Assembly: GCF_019693445.1 (NCBI RefSeq) | Contig: NZ_JAHRBL010000008.1 | Coordinates: 89,406 to 153,405 of the forward strand | Direction: 5' to 3' | Source of the DNA: Deinococcus aquaedulcis | GTDB lineage: Bacteria > Deinococcota > Deinococci > Deinococcales > Deinococcaceae | DNA: 64,000 bases | The notes under the pieces: generated by a model | Database searches by the model: none | Told to the model about the DNA's origin: nothing | The model's input: only the letters and a program-made list of their open reading frames with translations | Position numbers and translations under genes: made by a program | Part shown: piece after piece, positions 40,007 through 49,471 of the stretch | Position numbering within the stretch: position 1 is the first letter of the stretch | How the letters are laid out: every line of letters begins with the position of its first letter

Positions 40007-40100
40007 GTTAGGTTTACTTGCCTAAATGGTTCTGTGACCAACCATACCTGCCCCTGGGCTCTTGTCTAGACTGAATCAGTGTCGAGACGCCCACAGAAAA

Positions 40101-40117
40101 GTCCGTATGGTACGGAC
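40101..40117. promoter_or_regulatory. 17-bp perfect palindrome, candidate operator
   Basis: GTCCGTA TGG TACGGAC, perfect 7-bp arms, about 60 bp upstream of the promoter of the two-gene unit. The inner half-sites CGT-N5-ACG have the spacing of the YGY-N5-ACR core of the RDRM bound by DdrO. Confidence 0.7.
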
Positions 40118-40177
40118 ATAATTGAAACCATGGATACGTCATAAGCAGTCTCTTGGGTTTGCATATCTGCACTTTGG

Positions 40178-40206
40178 TTGACAAATTGGTCGAAAATCAT
40201 CACCAT
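40178..40206 (+). promoter_or_regulatory. Promoter of island genes
   Basis: Consensus -35 TTGACA (40178-40183), 17-nt spacer, weak -10 CACCAT (40201-40206), then 6 nt to the ATG at 40213: leaderless transcription. This decides the start of the first gene. Confidence 0.7.
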
Positions 40207-40212
40207 TTGTCC

Positions 40213-40887
40213 ATGACGTCCTCTATCCCTTTGTTTCCTGACCTCGGCCCTAAACCTGACCTCGCTTTCAGGGCAGTAGTTGCCCATCCAGCGTTTTTCG
40301 GCCTTGCAGGGATCATTGAGAGGGTTTATGACGTTTCCGTGGATGAGGGCAAAAAGCTGGTTGGCTCTCTGCCGGATAGGAAGAGGGTAATACCTCATAT
40401 TCGGCAAGCATTGATCGAGGAAGAGACCAGGAAACTGTCCATTCGGTTTTCAGACGTGACTGCAACCGATCAGCCCTACAAGACGGGCAACGGCAGCTTC
40501 GTTCTTCTCCGTATTTTGAACGCCTTAATCTGTGTTGCCTGCGTACGCAATGAAGAGGCCCTGCCTCGGAAGGCGGAGTTCAGGGCAGTCCTGCGCCGTC
40601 TTAACCAGTGGACGTTGGTCGAGTCCATCACTGGGGACGGGCCCGAGCAGCACATTTTGGTAACCCACGGAGCAGCAAAGGGTGATATGACTCGGCCTGG
40701 CTTTATCTTGGCCACCAAACCCAGTCCCTGTGGCACGCGGTACTTGGATAAGTACGACCTGCGGCAGCACCCTGGAACGAATCTGGTCATTCCCACACCA
40801 AAGACCCCTATCACTCCTGCTGCTGGCGCGCAGCTGGAGCGTCAGGTGTCGCTTAAGAGGCGCGCTAAGCAGCAGAACGAGGAGTAA
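40213..40887 (+). CDS. Unknown protein paired with XRE-IrrE protein
   Basis: A 224-residue cytoplasmic protein not matching any family I know. N-terminal half is helical (YDVSVDEGKKLVG, HIRQALIEEETRKL); a hydrophobic patch (FVLLRILNALICVACV) lies at about residues 95-112; the C-terminal half is basic and Pro-rich and ends KRRAKQQNEE. Only 5 nt separate it from the XRE-IrrE gene, so the two form one operon under a leaderless promoter. The pairing recalls toxin-antitoxin or prophage-control modules, but neither toxicity nor enzyme motif is visible. Confidence 0.8.
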   Translation: MTSSIPLFPDLGPKPDLAFRAVVAHPAFFGLAGIIERVYDVSVDEGKKLVGSLPDRKRVIPHIRQALIEEETRKLSIRFSDVTATDQPYKTGNGSFVLLRILNALICVACVRNEEALPRKAEFRAVLRRLNQWTLVESITGDGPEQHILVTHGAAKGDMTRPGFILATKPSPCGTRYLDKYDLRQHPGTNLVIPTPKTPITPAAGAQLERQVSLKRRAKQQNEE

Positions 40888-40892
40888 CGTAT

Positions 40893-42047
40893 ATGTCTGA
40901 GGTTCCCACCGCCTTCGTTGGGACTCGTCTCAAACAAGCTCGTGAGGTTTTTGGCCTCTCAGTCGAGTCCCTTGGTGACATGCTTGGTGTAAGTAGACAA
41001 GCTGTTGACCAGTTTGAAAAAGGCAAAGAGCCTAGTTTGGAAGTTCTTCTAAAGTTGTGCTCAATCTTGAACAAGCCTACGAGTTACTTTGTCAGGCCAG
41101 TAACCGCATCTTACGCAGATGAGACTATCTTCTTCAGAAAGCTGAAGAAAGCTCCGGCTGTGGAGATCAAGAGCGCTAGGTCAATTGCGGACTGGATTGG
41201 AGAGGTGGTTTGCCTCTTAGATGAAGAGATTAACTTTCCAGAAGTTAATCTGCCGCGGAACCTAATCCGGCATAAAAACCCTCTTCAAATCACCGATGAA
41301 GAGATCGAGCTGGCGGCAAATAATCTGCGTTCATATTGGTGCCTAGCAGATCTGCCAGTGGAGAATGTTATCGCGCTGTTGGAGGCGAATGGAATTATCG
41401 TTGTAAGAATGAATTTTCATTCCCACGATGTTGATGGATTCTCTGTTTGGGATAAGAAAATAGATAGGCCTATTGTTGTGCTTAACTCAGATAAGGCTTC
41501 TGCCGTTAGGTCAAGGTTTGATGCTGCTCATGAATTAGGGCATTTAGTCATGCACCGTTGGATCTCGAAAGATGATTTAAAGGCATATGATAAGGAGCTC
41601 GAAAGGCAGGCGCATTACTTTGCCTCATGCCTGCTACTGCCAGAAGAGCCTTTTAAGCAGCAATTATTTACAATCTCCATGCTCGAACTGCGTGCCTTAA
41701 AAGCATACTGGAAAGTATCTATTGCGGCCATGATAAAGAGACTGGAATCTCTCAATATCATTGACAAAGATGAATCTCGAAGGATCTGGGCTAACTATAA
41801 TAGGCGGGGCTGGAAAACCGAAGAGCCTTTTGATAAGGAATGGGAAGCTGAATCTCCCGTCTTGTTGAAGGAAGCTGTTGAGTTGCTTATAGAAAGTGAG
41901 TCATATAATCGAATGCAACTCCTAGAAAGACTTTTCCCCGACGAAAATTACTTAGCCAAATTCACCAATTTGGATCCTGAGTTCTACAGGCCAGTGCCAG
42001 TTGTTTCGGTTAAGCAGTCGCCAGTCAACCTCAAGCTCGCAAGATAA
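40893..42047 (+). CDS. XRE helix-turn-helix - ImmA/IrrE metalloprotease fusion
   Basis: 384 residues. Residues about 10-66 are an XRE helix-turn-helix (RLKQAREVFGLSVESLG, VSRQAVDQFEKGKEPS). Residues about 150-260 are an ImmA/IrrE (COG2856) domain with the zinc motif HELGH (213-217) and a third ligand near Glu237 in LERQAHYFASCLLLP. The remaining 120 residues are an unassigned helical C-terminus. ImmA and IrrE cleave cognate XRE repressors; here protease and DNA-binding domain are one chain, suggesting self-cleavage or cleavage of a partner. Ribosome site GAGGAG upstream. Confidence 0.93.
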   Translation: MSEVPTAFVGTRLKQAREVFGLSVESLGDMLGVSRQAVDQFEKGKEPSLEVLLKLCSILNKPTSYFVRPVTASYADETIFFRKLKKAPAVEIKSARSIADWIGEVVCLLDEEINFPEVNLPRNLIRHKNPLQITDEEIELAANNLRSYWCLADLPVENVIALLEANGIIVVRMNFHSHDVDGFSVWDKKIDRPIVVLNSDKASAVRSRFDAAHELGHLVMHRWISKDDLKAYDKELERQAHYFASCLLLPEEPFKQQLFTISMLELRALKAYWKVSIAAMIKRLESLNIIDKDESRRIWANYNRRGWKTEEPFDKEWEAESPVLLKEAVELLIESESYNRMQLLERLFPDENYLAKFTNLDPEFYRPVPVVSVKQSPVNLKLAR

Positions 42048-42050
42048 TAT

Positions 42051-42080
42051 AAAGGCTGACTAAGATGTCAGCCTTTCTAA
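42051..42080 (+). terminator. Terminator of island operon
   Basis: Perfect 10-bp stem AAAGGCTGAC / GTCAGCCTTT with a 6-nt loop, followed by CTAATTT. Four nt after the stop of the XRE-IrrE gene. Confidence 0.9.
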
Positions 42081-42262
42081 TTTATTGTCCTTTGGGCTGC
42101 AGTCAGCAGATTAGACAAATTTACAGCCCACTCTTCACGCTCGCTCTGGTAAACCGTGCGATAGACGTCCGCTGTGAAGCTGGGCCGCGAGTGCCCCAGC
42201 TTCTGGCTGACTACTTCCAGCAGCACGCTCCGGCGCAACGTCAGAGAGGCGTGCGGGTGCCA
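42077..42262 (-). pseudogene. Truncated tyrosine recombinase (integrase C-terminus)
   Basis: The frame encodes HPHASLTLRRSVLLEVVSQ, KLGHSRPSFTADVYRTVY and a short tail ending at 42077. This is the last 60 or so residues of a phage-type integrase: the remainder of the box-II HxxR region, the LGH box and the catalytic Tyr near VYRTVY. Upstream of about 42262 the frame runs into unrelated sequence that merges with corA, so the rest of the gene is lost. It marks the right edge of the island. Confidence 0.85.
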
Positions 42263-42284
42263 CCTTTCACGCCCCGCCTCCCTC

Positions 42285-43199
42285 TCACCACCACCCGCGC
42301 CGTTTGAACAGGGCCGCCAGGGTGCCCCCCACCACAAGGAAACTCAGCCACGCCAGCAGGTAGCCGTAGGGACTTTTCAGTTCCGGCATGTGCTCAAAAT
42401 TCATCCCCCAGACCCCGGCCAGAAAGGTGAGCGGCAAAAAGACCACGCTCACGGCCGTCAGGGTGCGCATGACCTCGTTCATGCGTTGGCCCTGCAGGCC
42501 CAGGTGCAGGTCCAGCAGGCTGGTCAACAGGTCGCGCAGGCCGTCCAGCTGCCCACTGGCGCGGGTAAACGAGTCCTGGACGTCGCGGTAGCGCACAAGG
42601 TCGCTGGCGGTGCCGTTCGCGTGGCGGCCCAGCAGCGCGGTGGCCTCACGCGCTTCCGAGGTCAGGCGCCGGGCGTGGGTGATCAGGTGCTTCATGGCGA
42701 ACACATCCGCCACCGGGTTCTGCTGGCCCTGAAAAACGCGTTCCTCCAGCAGATCGGCGCGTTCTTCCAAGGCGTCAACCACGGTAAAGAAGGTCTCGGC
42801 GGTGGCGTCCAGCAGCTCATAGGCCACCTCCTGGGGGGTGTTCACGCTCTCGCGGCCGGTCATGGGCCACACCGTGGACAGGGCGCGCGTACCCGCCGTA
42901 CTCATGGTCAGCACCGCGCCGCCAAAAATCAGGATGCTCAGGCGCTCGGTGAACTCGTCCAGCTCCTCGGGGCGGGCGTACGAGCGCAGCGTGATAAAGG
43001 CGTGCTCCGGGTACACCTCGGCCCGGCTCCAGTGGCCGTGTTCCAGCACGTCTTCCAGCGCCAGCCGGTTGATGGGAAAGGCGGCGCGCAGGCCAGCCAG
43101 TTCCTCCGGGGTCGCCCCCTGCACGTCCACCCAGACATCCTGGGTTTCCCCGGCCCACGCCAGGGGCTGACCTGTACTCAGTTGCCGCGCCTGAATCAT
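42285..43199 (-). CDS. corA: CorA-like magnesium/divalent metal channel
   Basis: 304-residue CorA/MIT-family channel: acidic cytoplasmic N-terminal domain, long helix (residues about 180-240) and two C-terminal membrane helices joined by the family's selectivity motif GMN ([12 protein letters not shown]), ending in a Lys/Arg tail (FKRRGWW). The ATG at 43199 (MIQARQL) is preferred: CATCCT lies 7 nt upstream, and the extra N-terminus from an ATG at 43256 looks non-homologous. Divergent from crcB with about 65 bp between the starts. Confidence 0.92.
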   Translation of the reverse strand: MIQARQLSTGQPLAWAGETQDVWVDVQGATPEELAGLRAAFPINRLALEDVLEHGHWSRAEVYPEHAFITLRSYARPEELDEFTERLSILIFGGAVLTMSTAGTRALSTVWPMTGRESVNTPQEVAYELLDATAETFFTVVDALEERADLLEERVFQGQQNPVADVFAMKHLITHARRLTSEAREATALLGRHANGTASDLVRYRDVQDSFTRASGQLDGLRDLLTSLLDLHLGLQGQRMNEVMRTLTAVSVVFLPLTFLAGVWGMNFEHMPELKSPYGYLLAWLSFLVVGGTLAALFKRRGWW

Positions 43200-43265
43200 G
43201 GGCCCCAGGATGCCAGAGTGCGCGGGCCCCACGGAGGCCGGGGGGGAATCTGCCATCCTGTGCGC

Positions 43266-43634
43266 ATGGGGTCCTGGCTGTGGGTCATGGTGGGGGGCGC
43301 GCTGGGTGCGGGCGCGCGGTACGGCCTGGGCCTGCTGGGCGCGGGGCTGGACAGCCGCAGCGGCTTTCCCGTGACCACCCTGCTGATCAATGTGAGCGGC
43401 TCGTTCGCGCTGGGCGTCACGCTGGCGCTGGTGGACCGTGGCCTGTGGCCCGAGGCGGCGCGGCTGGCGGTGGGCAGCGGCTTGCTGGGGGGGTTCACCA
43501 CCTTTTCGGCCTTCAGTGCCGGACTGGGCGACCTGCTGGCCTCCCCGGTCCGGGCAGCGGGCTATGCCGGGCTTAGCGTGGGTCTGGGGCTGGCCGGGGC
43601 GCTGCTGGGCCGCGCCTGGGGAGGGCGGCTGTGA
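43266..43634 (+). CDS. crcB: CrcB/Fluc fluoride channel
   Basis: 122 residues with four membrane helices; exports fluoride as a dual-topology homodimer. The signatures [25 protein letters not shown] and [10 protein letters not shown] are all present. Only one copy is here, so a homodimer rather than a CrcB1/CrcB2 pair is expected. No fluoride riboswitch is possible in the few nucleotides upstream; a CATCCT -10-like box lies 6 nt before the ATG. GTGA overlap with xseA. Confidence 0.95.
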   Translation: MGSWLWVMVGGALGAGARYGLGLLGAGLDSRSGFPVTTLLINVSGSFALGVTLALVDRGLWPEAARLAVGSGLLGGFTTFSAFSAGLGDLLASPVRAAGYAGLSVGLGLAGALLGRAWGGRL

Positions 43635-44830
43635 CGCGGCGCAAGAAAGGGGAGACCCGCCCCCCCGAGCAGTTTCTGGAGCTCTCGGAACTGCTGGCCT
43701 ACGTGGGGCAGGTGATTGCCCGGGGCCTGCCGGGCGCCGTGTGGGTGCGCGCCGAGATTGCCGCCGTGACCGACCGGCGCCATCTGTACCTGGACCTTGT
43801 GCAAAGCGGCGACGAAGGCGAGGTGGCCCGCTGCCGCGCCACCGTGTGGGCCCGCGAGCGCTTTGGCCTGGAAGCCAAATTCCGCCGCGCCACGGGCGGG
43901 GGCCTGACAGCGGGCCTGAAGGTGCTGCTCTTTGGCGAGGCCACCTTTCACGAGCAGTACGGCTTTGCGCTGAACGTGCTGGACATTGCCCCCGAATTCA
44001 CCCTGGGCGACGCGGCCCTGCGGCTGGCCGAGGGGCGCGAAACCCTGGTGCGCGAGGGCGTGTACGGCCTGAATCGCCTGCTGGCCCTGCCCCCCGACTT
44101 CTTCCGCTTTGCGGTGCTGTCGCCGCGCGAGGCCGCTGGGCTGGGCGATTTCCGCCGCGAGATTGATCCGCTGGAGCGTGCCGGGGTGCTGCGCCCGGTG
44201 TATCTGGAAGCCACTTTTCAGGGCCCGGCCGCCGCCGCCAGCCTGCGCCGGGGGGTGCAGGACGCCCTGGCCCTGCACGAGGCCGAGCCGCTGGACGCTC
44301 TGGTGGTGATCCGGGGCGGCGGCGCCGTGACCGATCTGGCGTGGCTGAACGACCTGCCGTTTGCCCGCGCGCTGGCGACCTTTCCGGTCCCCGTGATCAC
44401 CGGGCTGGGCCACGCCCGCGACGACACCCTGCCCGACGAGGTGGCCTGTGTGCGCACCGACACGCCCAGCAAGGCGGCCGCCCTGATTGTGCGAACAGTG
44501 GTGGAGGCCGCCGCGCAGGCCCAGGAAGACGTGCGCACCATCCGCACTCAGGCTGCCCAGGCGCTGGTCGAGGCCGAGGCCGGCGCGCAGTGGGTCCTGG
44601 ACCGCGCCCGCCGTGCCGCCGGGCGGCAGGTGGACGCCGCCGCCGCCAGCGTGGACGCCCTGATGAAGCAGGCCCTGGGCCTGACCCCCGCGCGCACGCT
44701 GGGCCGGGGCTACGCCCTGGTGCGCGACGCAGCGGGCCGCCCGGTAACCCGCGCGGCCCAGGTGCAGCCCGGCCAGCCCCTGACCCTGGAATTCAGCGAT
44801 GGTCAGACAGAAGTGATGACGCGTTCTTAG
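43631..44830 (+). CDS. xseA: Exodeoxyribonuclease VII large subunit
   Basis: 399-residue catalytic subunit of ExoVII, which degrades single-stranded DNA from both ends and works in repair and recombination. N-terminal OB-fold ([25 protein letters not shown]), central catalytic region with [30 protein letters not shown] and [19 protein letters not shown], a coiled-coil segment and a C-terminal [13 protein letters not shown] block. Slightly shorter coiled coil than E. coli XseA. GTG start overlapping the crcB stop. The small subunit XseB is not in this window. Confidence 0.95.
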   Translation: MTRRKKGETRPPEQFLELSELLAYVGQVIARGLPGAVWVRAEIAAVTDRRHLYLDLVQSGDEGEVARCRATVWARERFGLEAKFRRATGGGLTAGLKVLLFGEATFHEQYGFALNVLDIAPEFTLGDAALRLAEGRETLVREGVYGLNRLLALPPDFFRFAVLSPREAAGLGDFRREIDPLERAGVLRPVYLEATFQGPAAAASLRRGVQDALALHEAEPLDALVVIRGGGAVTDLAWLNDLPFARALATFPVPVITGLGHARDDTLPDEVACVRTDTPSKAAALIVRTVVEAAAQAQEDVRTIRTQAAQALVEAEAGAQWVLDRARRAAGRQVDAAAASVDALMKQALGLTPARTLGRGYALVRDAAGRPVTRAAQVQPGQPLTLEFSDGQTEVMTRS

Positions 44831-45042
44831 GGTTGGGCAGGCCCATTTCGAATTGAGGTTGTGACACAGGAGAAATGCTCTTGTGCCGAGCGATCATAAG
44901 AGTGTCAGAGACACCCTCTCAACTTGTGCGCTGAGTGAATCAAAGAGCCTGCTGCACGAGCGGCCTGCTGGGTTGTGACCTGCTGGGGGAAGTGGAGAAG
45001 CCCTGTAAACCACAACAGGACCAGAACGGGAGTCGGCTGCAC
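44831..45042. other. Intergenic region, convergent genes
   Basis: About 210 bp of lower-GC sequence between xseA and the convergent lipoprotein gene. No strong hairpin with a T-run and no gene seen. Confidence 0.5.
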
Positions 45043-45516
45043 CTATTGCCGGGTCAGCGTGCAGGTGCCGGCATCAGAAAATAGTCGGCCGACTGCTGCC
45101 TCGTCATTGAGAGCCTCAAGCTGCTCGTTCAGCTTGTTCATTTTGTCGAGTGCGCCGTGTATCAGAGCGCCATCAACAGAGCGCCAGTTGGTATCTTGCG
45201 GAAAGGCGATACATAAGGTCTTCGTGGGCTCTGTATTGGCTGCGCCTAGATCGGTGTATTCAATAACGACGATGTCCGTATCATCAACCCAGACCTCCCC
45301 CACGCCGAATGTGCCCGCAAGATTCAGGACGCGGTAACGCCAAAGCCCGTCTGCGAACGTACCAGGGCGGTTCAGGACGTAGCGTTGTTGAACTTTCGCG
45401 CCTTCCTTTGTCGTGCCGGCGAGTTGAATGGCCTCACCGACCTTAAACGGCGGTTGAGGTTGAGTCGCGGCGCAGCCCGCCAGGAGAAGGGTGGAGAAAA
45501 TGAGAATCTTTTTCAT
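45043..45516 (-). CDS. Predicted lipoprotein
   Basis: 157 residues with a lipoprotein signal (MKKILIFSTLLLAGC, lipobox LLAGC, Cys15), so it should be anchored in the envelope after LspA processing. The mature part is a small beta-rich domain (VGEAIQLAGTTKEGAKV, GVGEVWVDDTDIVVIEYTD) with two further Cys. No family recognised. Lower GC than its neighbours. The ATG at 45516 is preferred to a GTG one codon earlier because the signal then begins MKK. Confidence 0.85.
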   Translation of the reverse strand: MKKILIFSTLLLAGCAATQPQPPFKVGEAIQLAGTTKEGAKVQQRYVLNRPGTFADGLWRYRVLNLAGTFGVGEVWVDDTDIVVIEYTDLGAANTEPTKTLCIAFPQDTNWRSVDGALIHGALDKMNKLNEQLEALNDEAAVGRLFSDAGTCTLTRQ

Positions 45517-45577
45517 CACCCTCTAAGAAAGCACAAGGGAGAAGAGCCATGGGGCGGATTTGACGCGCGACAGCGGG

Positions 45578-46450
45578 TCACTTGCTGTTCACGTCTTCAC
45601 CCGTCGCCACCGGCCGCGCCGGGTCGCTGATCCAGTCGCTCCAGGACCCGGCATACAGGCGGTTGTCGGGGCCCAGGGGCACCCCCGCCAGTTCGCGGGC
45701 CAGCAGGTTGGGCGTGGCACTCACCCCACTGCCGCAGTAGGTGATGGTGGGCTGTTCTCCGGCCGCCAGCCGCGCCGCTTGGTCCCCAGCGGGGCGCCAG
45801 TGGCCCTGTTCGTTCAGGGCGCCGCTCCAGTCGCGGTTGACCGCACCGGGAATATGCCCGGCCCTGGCGTCAATGGGTTCCACCTCGCCCCGGTAGCGCG
45901 CGGGGGCGCGGGCGTCCAGCAGCAGGGTGCCGCTGGGGCGCGCCTGCACGTCGGCCGCCGTGGCCACAAAGTCGGCCTGAACTTGATGCTGGAAGGTGAC
46001 GGGGGTATGCTCGGCTTCCGTCAGCGTTACCGTGCCGCTGGCCTGCACCCAGGCGGGCCAGCCGCCGTCCAGCACCGCCACCTGCATGTGGCCCAGCCAG
46101 CGCAGCAGCCACCACGCCCGGGTCGCATAAAAGCCCTGACCATTACGGGAATCGTCGTAGCACACCACCGCCATGTCGTTGCCAATCCCCACCGAGCCCA
46201 GCCATGCGGCCAGCGTCTCTGGGTTGGGGAGGGGGTGGCGCCCACCCGCACCGTCCGGCTGCACGGGCCCACTCAGGTCAGTTTCCAGGTCGGCATAGAT
46301 GGCGCCGGGCACATGGCCTTCCAGGTAGGCCAGCCGCCCCAGCAGCGGATCGCTCAGGGCATACCGGCAGTCCAGCACCCGCACCTGGGGGTCGTGCAGA
46401 TGGGCCATGAGCCAGTCCGTGGGCACCAGTGGGGTGGGCAGCGGGGTCAT
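45578..46450 (-). CDS. Two-domain rhodanese, mercaptopyruvate sulfurtransferase type
   Basis: 290 residues with two rhodanese domains: an inactive N-terminal one ([34 protein letters not shown]) and a catalytic C-terminal one with the active-site loop [12 protein letters not shown](S/T)GV(T/S)A loop favours 3-mercaptopyruvate over thiosulfate as donor. [11 protein letters not shown] is the second-domain CH2A-type motif. The start at 46450 lies about 26 nt downstream of the T-run of repeat copy 2, so expression may depend on read-through of that terminator. Confidence 0.93.
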   Translation of the reverse strand: MTPLPTPLVPTDWLMAHLHDPQVRVLDCRYALSDPLLGRLAYLEGHVPGAIYADLETDLSGPVQPDGAGGRHPLPNPETLAAWLGSVGIGNDMAVVCYDDSRNGQGFYATRAWWLLRWLGHMQVAVLDGGWPAWVQASGTVTLTEAEHTPVTFQHQVQADFVATAADVQARPSGTLLLDARAPARYRGEVEPIDARAGHIPGAVNRDWSGALNEQGHWRPAGDQAARLAAGEQPTITYCGSGVSATPNLLARELAGVPLGPDNRLYAGSWSDWISDPARPVATGEDVNSK

Positions 46451-46475
46451 GCGGCAGCCTACCGCGAGCCGGACC

Positions 46476-46542
46476 AAAAGAAAAAACCCGCCTTCTTCGG
46501 CGGTGATAAGAACAAGATAGCGCGGTATGCACCCGGGGTCAA
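46476..46542 (-). repeat. Promoter-terminator repeat module, copy 2
   Basis: On the minus strand: TTGACC (46537-46542), 17-nt spacer, TATCTT (46514-46519), then hairpin CCGCC-GAAGAA-GGCGG (46488-46503) and a T-rich tail. Almost identical to copy 3 and clearly related to copy 1. It lies directly upstream of the sulfurtransferase gene, where it could act as an attenuated promoter. Confidence 0.85.
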
Positions 46543-46650
46543 GCTCAGCCGGTGAGGGTGAAAAAGACTGTTGCCGGCGGCATTGGCAGTGATGCCTATG
46601 GCCAGCTTCTGCATAGCGCCAGCCTCTTCAAACTGGCCTGATCCCAGAAA

Positions 46651-46713
46651 CAAAAAAGCCGCCTTCTTCGGCGGTGATGAAAACAAGATAGCGCGGTATG
46701 CACCCGGGGTCAA
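46651..46713 (-). repeat. Promoter-terminator repeat module, copy 3
   Basis: On the minus strand: TTGACC (46708-46713), 17-nt spacer identical to copy 2, TATCTT (46685-46690), hairpin CCGCC-GAAGAA-GGCGG (46659-46674), TTTTTT. Similarity with copy 2 extends upstream of the -35 (CGGCTGA and a poly-T stretch), about 85 bp in all, so this is a tandem duplication with 110 bp of unrelated DNA between. Confidence 0.85.
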
Positions 46714-46887
46714 GGTCAGCCGGCGGGGTCGAAAAAAGCCGTGCAGGAGGAGTGGAATCTCACAGTTCTCCGGCCGCTGTATGCACCCATGCGCCTGCCT
46801 GATCACGGGGCGATCATGGGGCCGCCCCTAAGGTGCTGGCAGTTCCCGGGGCCCCCACAGGGCGCCCACTCCACAGGAGGCACCACC

Positions 46888-47295
46888 ATGAACAGACTGC
46901 TGACCCTCGCTTCGCTGACCCTCTGCGCCGCTGTGCTGGGCACTGCCCACGCCAGCTGTGCCGCCCCCAAGGACATGAACGGCGTGTGGCGCGCCAACGA
47001 CGGCGGCACCTACTACGTGCGGCAACTGGGCAACCAGGTGTGGTGGGTGGGCATGAGCAGCGACAGCGGGAAGTCGTGGACCAATGTGTTTCACGGCACC
47101 CGCACCGGCAACACGGTCAAGGGCACCTGGGCCGACGTGCCGCGTGGCCAGATCAGCAGCGGCGGCAGCATGACCCTGACGCTCAGCGGCGTGAACAGCG
47201 TGCTGGGCTTCAAGCGCACGGCCGCCACCGGCAACTTTGGCGGCTCCACGTGGTACATGCCCTGCGACGACGTGATTCTGAACCCAGTGCCTTAA
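46888..47295 (+). CDS. Small secreted protein of unknown function
   Basis: 135 residues: signal peptide (MNRLLTLASLTLCAAVLGTAHA) and a mature domain of about 110 residues, Trp-, Gly- and Thr-rich with two Cys likely to form a disulfide (SCAAPKDMNGVWRAND, YMPCDDV). The pattern of GVWRANDGGTYYVRQLGNQVWWVG and GTRTGNTVKGTWADVP suggests a small beta-barrel. No family recognised. Excellent ribosome site AGGAGG 7 nt upstream and a strong terminator downstream. Confidence 0.85.
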   Translation: MNRLLTLASLTLCAAVLGTAHASCAAPKDMNGVWRANDGGTYYVRQLGNQVWWVGMSSDSGKSWTNVFHGTRTGNTVKGTWADVPRGQISSGGSMTLTLSGVNSVLGFKRTAATGNFGGSTWYMPCDDVILNPVP

Positions 47296-47308
47296 AGGCA
47301 GGCCGGGG

Positions 47309-47353
47309 CGGGCGGTTGGGGGCGATGGAAGGCTCCCAACCGCCCGAAGTTTT
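47309..47353 (+). terminator. Terminator of small secreted protein gene
   Basis: 12-bp perfect stem CGGGCGGTTGGG / CCCAACCGCCCG, then AAGTTTT. Confidence 0.88.
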
Positions 47354-47520
47354 GGTCCCCTGGGAAGACCGGCTCTCCCTGTCCAAAGCCCCATTCGACC
47401 CTTACGCCCCCATGCTAGACTCTCCTTTCGTTGGCGACTTCTCGCCGTGAGAAGACCGGCCAGTTTCGGCGGACCCAGGCAGACGCCGCCCAGGGCCGAC
47501 ACCGCAAAGGAGCGTCACAG

Positions 47521-48840
<1,320 letters not shown>

Positions 48841-48854
48841 AAGGAAGTGATGGT

Positions 48855-48886
48855 ACGCGGCTGCTATATGTAAGAGCCGCGTCCTA
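48855..48886. terminator. Hairpin between convergent der and VOC genes
   Basis: Perfect 8-bp stem ACGCGGCT / AGCCGCGT with a 12-nt loop, followed by CCTATTT. Could serve either strand. Confidence 0.6.
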
Positions 48887-48887
48887 T

Positions 48888-49436
48888 TTACATGTAGCCG
48901 GCGCGCATAAGGCCGATCTCGTCAAGCCAGACCGAGTAGATGGCAATATGGCGGCCGTCTGGATCAGTGATTCTGAGGCAACAGGGATCAAGCTCATTCT
49001 CCTCGATCTCGACAGGAATGCCCATCTGTTCAAGGGGAACGATCAGAAGCCGAAAGTTAATCTTGGAGTTGAAACAGAGTTCAGAAGCCTCTTTTAGATC
49101 ACAGTTGTCATTTGACTTCGTGATTGTTAACTCCATACCCTTTGACCGTAAAATGTAATACCAATCCGCACGCTGGACGATTCGAAAGCCCAGCTTCTGA
49201 TAGAAGAGGGCACATGCGGCTGGATCGTGACTCTGGAGAAGCAAAGAGGGCGTGAATTCTGCCAAAGGTTCGAAGAAGGCCCTGTTGAGGGGGGAGCTGG
49301 CGTGGTTCTCCTGCAACGTGAGGCTTTGATAGATAGCACTGATAAGCCAATCCTCAACAGACTGATCTGGCTCAAGCGCACTCTGAACCTCTTTCAGGAG
49401 GTGAATGGGGAGAGCAACAGTGCGGGTCTCGTCCAT
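48888..49436 (-). CDS. RHH-like N-terminus fused to VOC domain
   Basis: 182 residues. Residues 1-42 resemble a ribbon-helix-helix DNA-binding domain (TVALPIHLLKEVQSALE, SVEDWLISAIYQSLT). Residues about 60-180 are a vicinal-oxygen-chelate (glyoxalase/bleomycin-resistance) fold: TPSLLLQSHDPAACALFYQKLGF and TDPDGRHIAIYSVW. Such a chain could be a ligand-sensing regulator or simply a VOC protein with a dimerising extension. Lower GC than the neighbours. TACACT lies 9 nt before the ATG. Confidence 0.78.
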   Translation of the reverse strand: MDETRTVALPIHLLKEVQSALEPDQSVEDWLISAIYQSLTLQENHASSPLNRAFFEPLAEFTPSLLLQSHDPAACALFYQKLGFRIVQRADWYYILRSKGMELTITKSNDNCDLKEASELCFNSKINFRLLIVPLEQMGIPVEIEENELDPCCLRITDPDGRHIAIYSVWLDEIGLMRAGYM

Positions 49437-49471
49437 ATGCCTGTCAGTGTAGGGTGGCCTATCCTGCCCCT

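Larger units (their letters stand above)
40007..42262. mobile_element. Low-GC genomic island next to tRNA-Arg
   Basis: From just after the tRNA terminator to the broken recombinase the DNA is visibly A/T-rich compared with both sides. It holds one unknown gene, an XRE-ImmA/IrrE fusion gene and, at the far end, the C-terminal remnant of a tyrosine recombinase on the minus strand. Together with the tRNA at the left edge this is the anatomy of a decayed integrative element. I could not find a convincing second copy of the tRNA 3' end as attR. Confidence 0.7.

Noticed and set aside
42230..42290. attR copy of the tRNA-Arg 3' end
   Set aside because: GTGCGGGTGCCACC near 42250 only loosely resembles the tRNA end; not enough identity to call.
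43200..43265. Fluoride riboswitch before crcB
   Set aside because: Only about 66 bp separate the divergent starts and no crcB-motif pairing is present; the gene appears leaderless.
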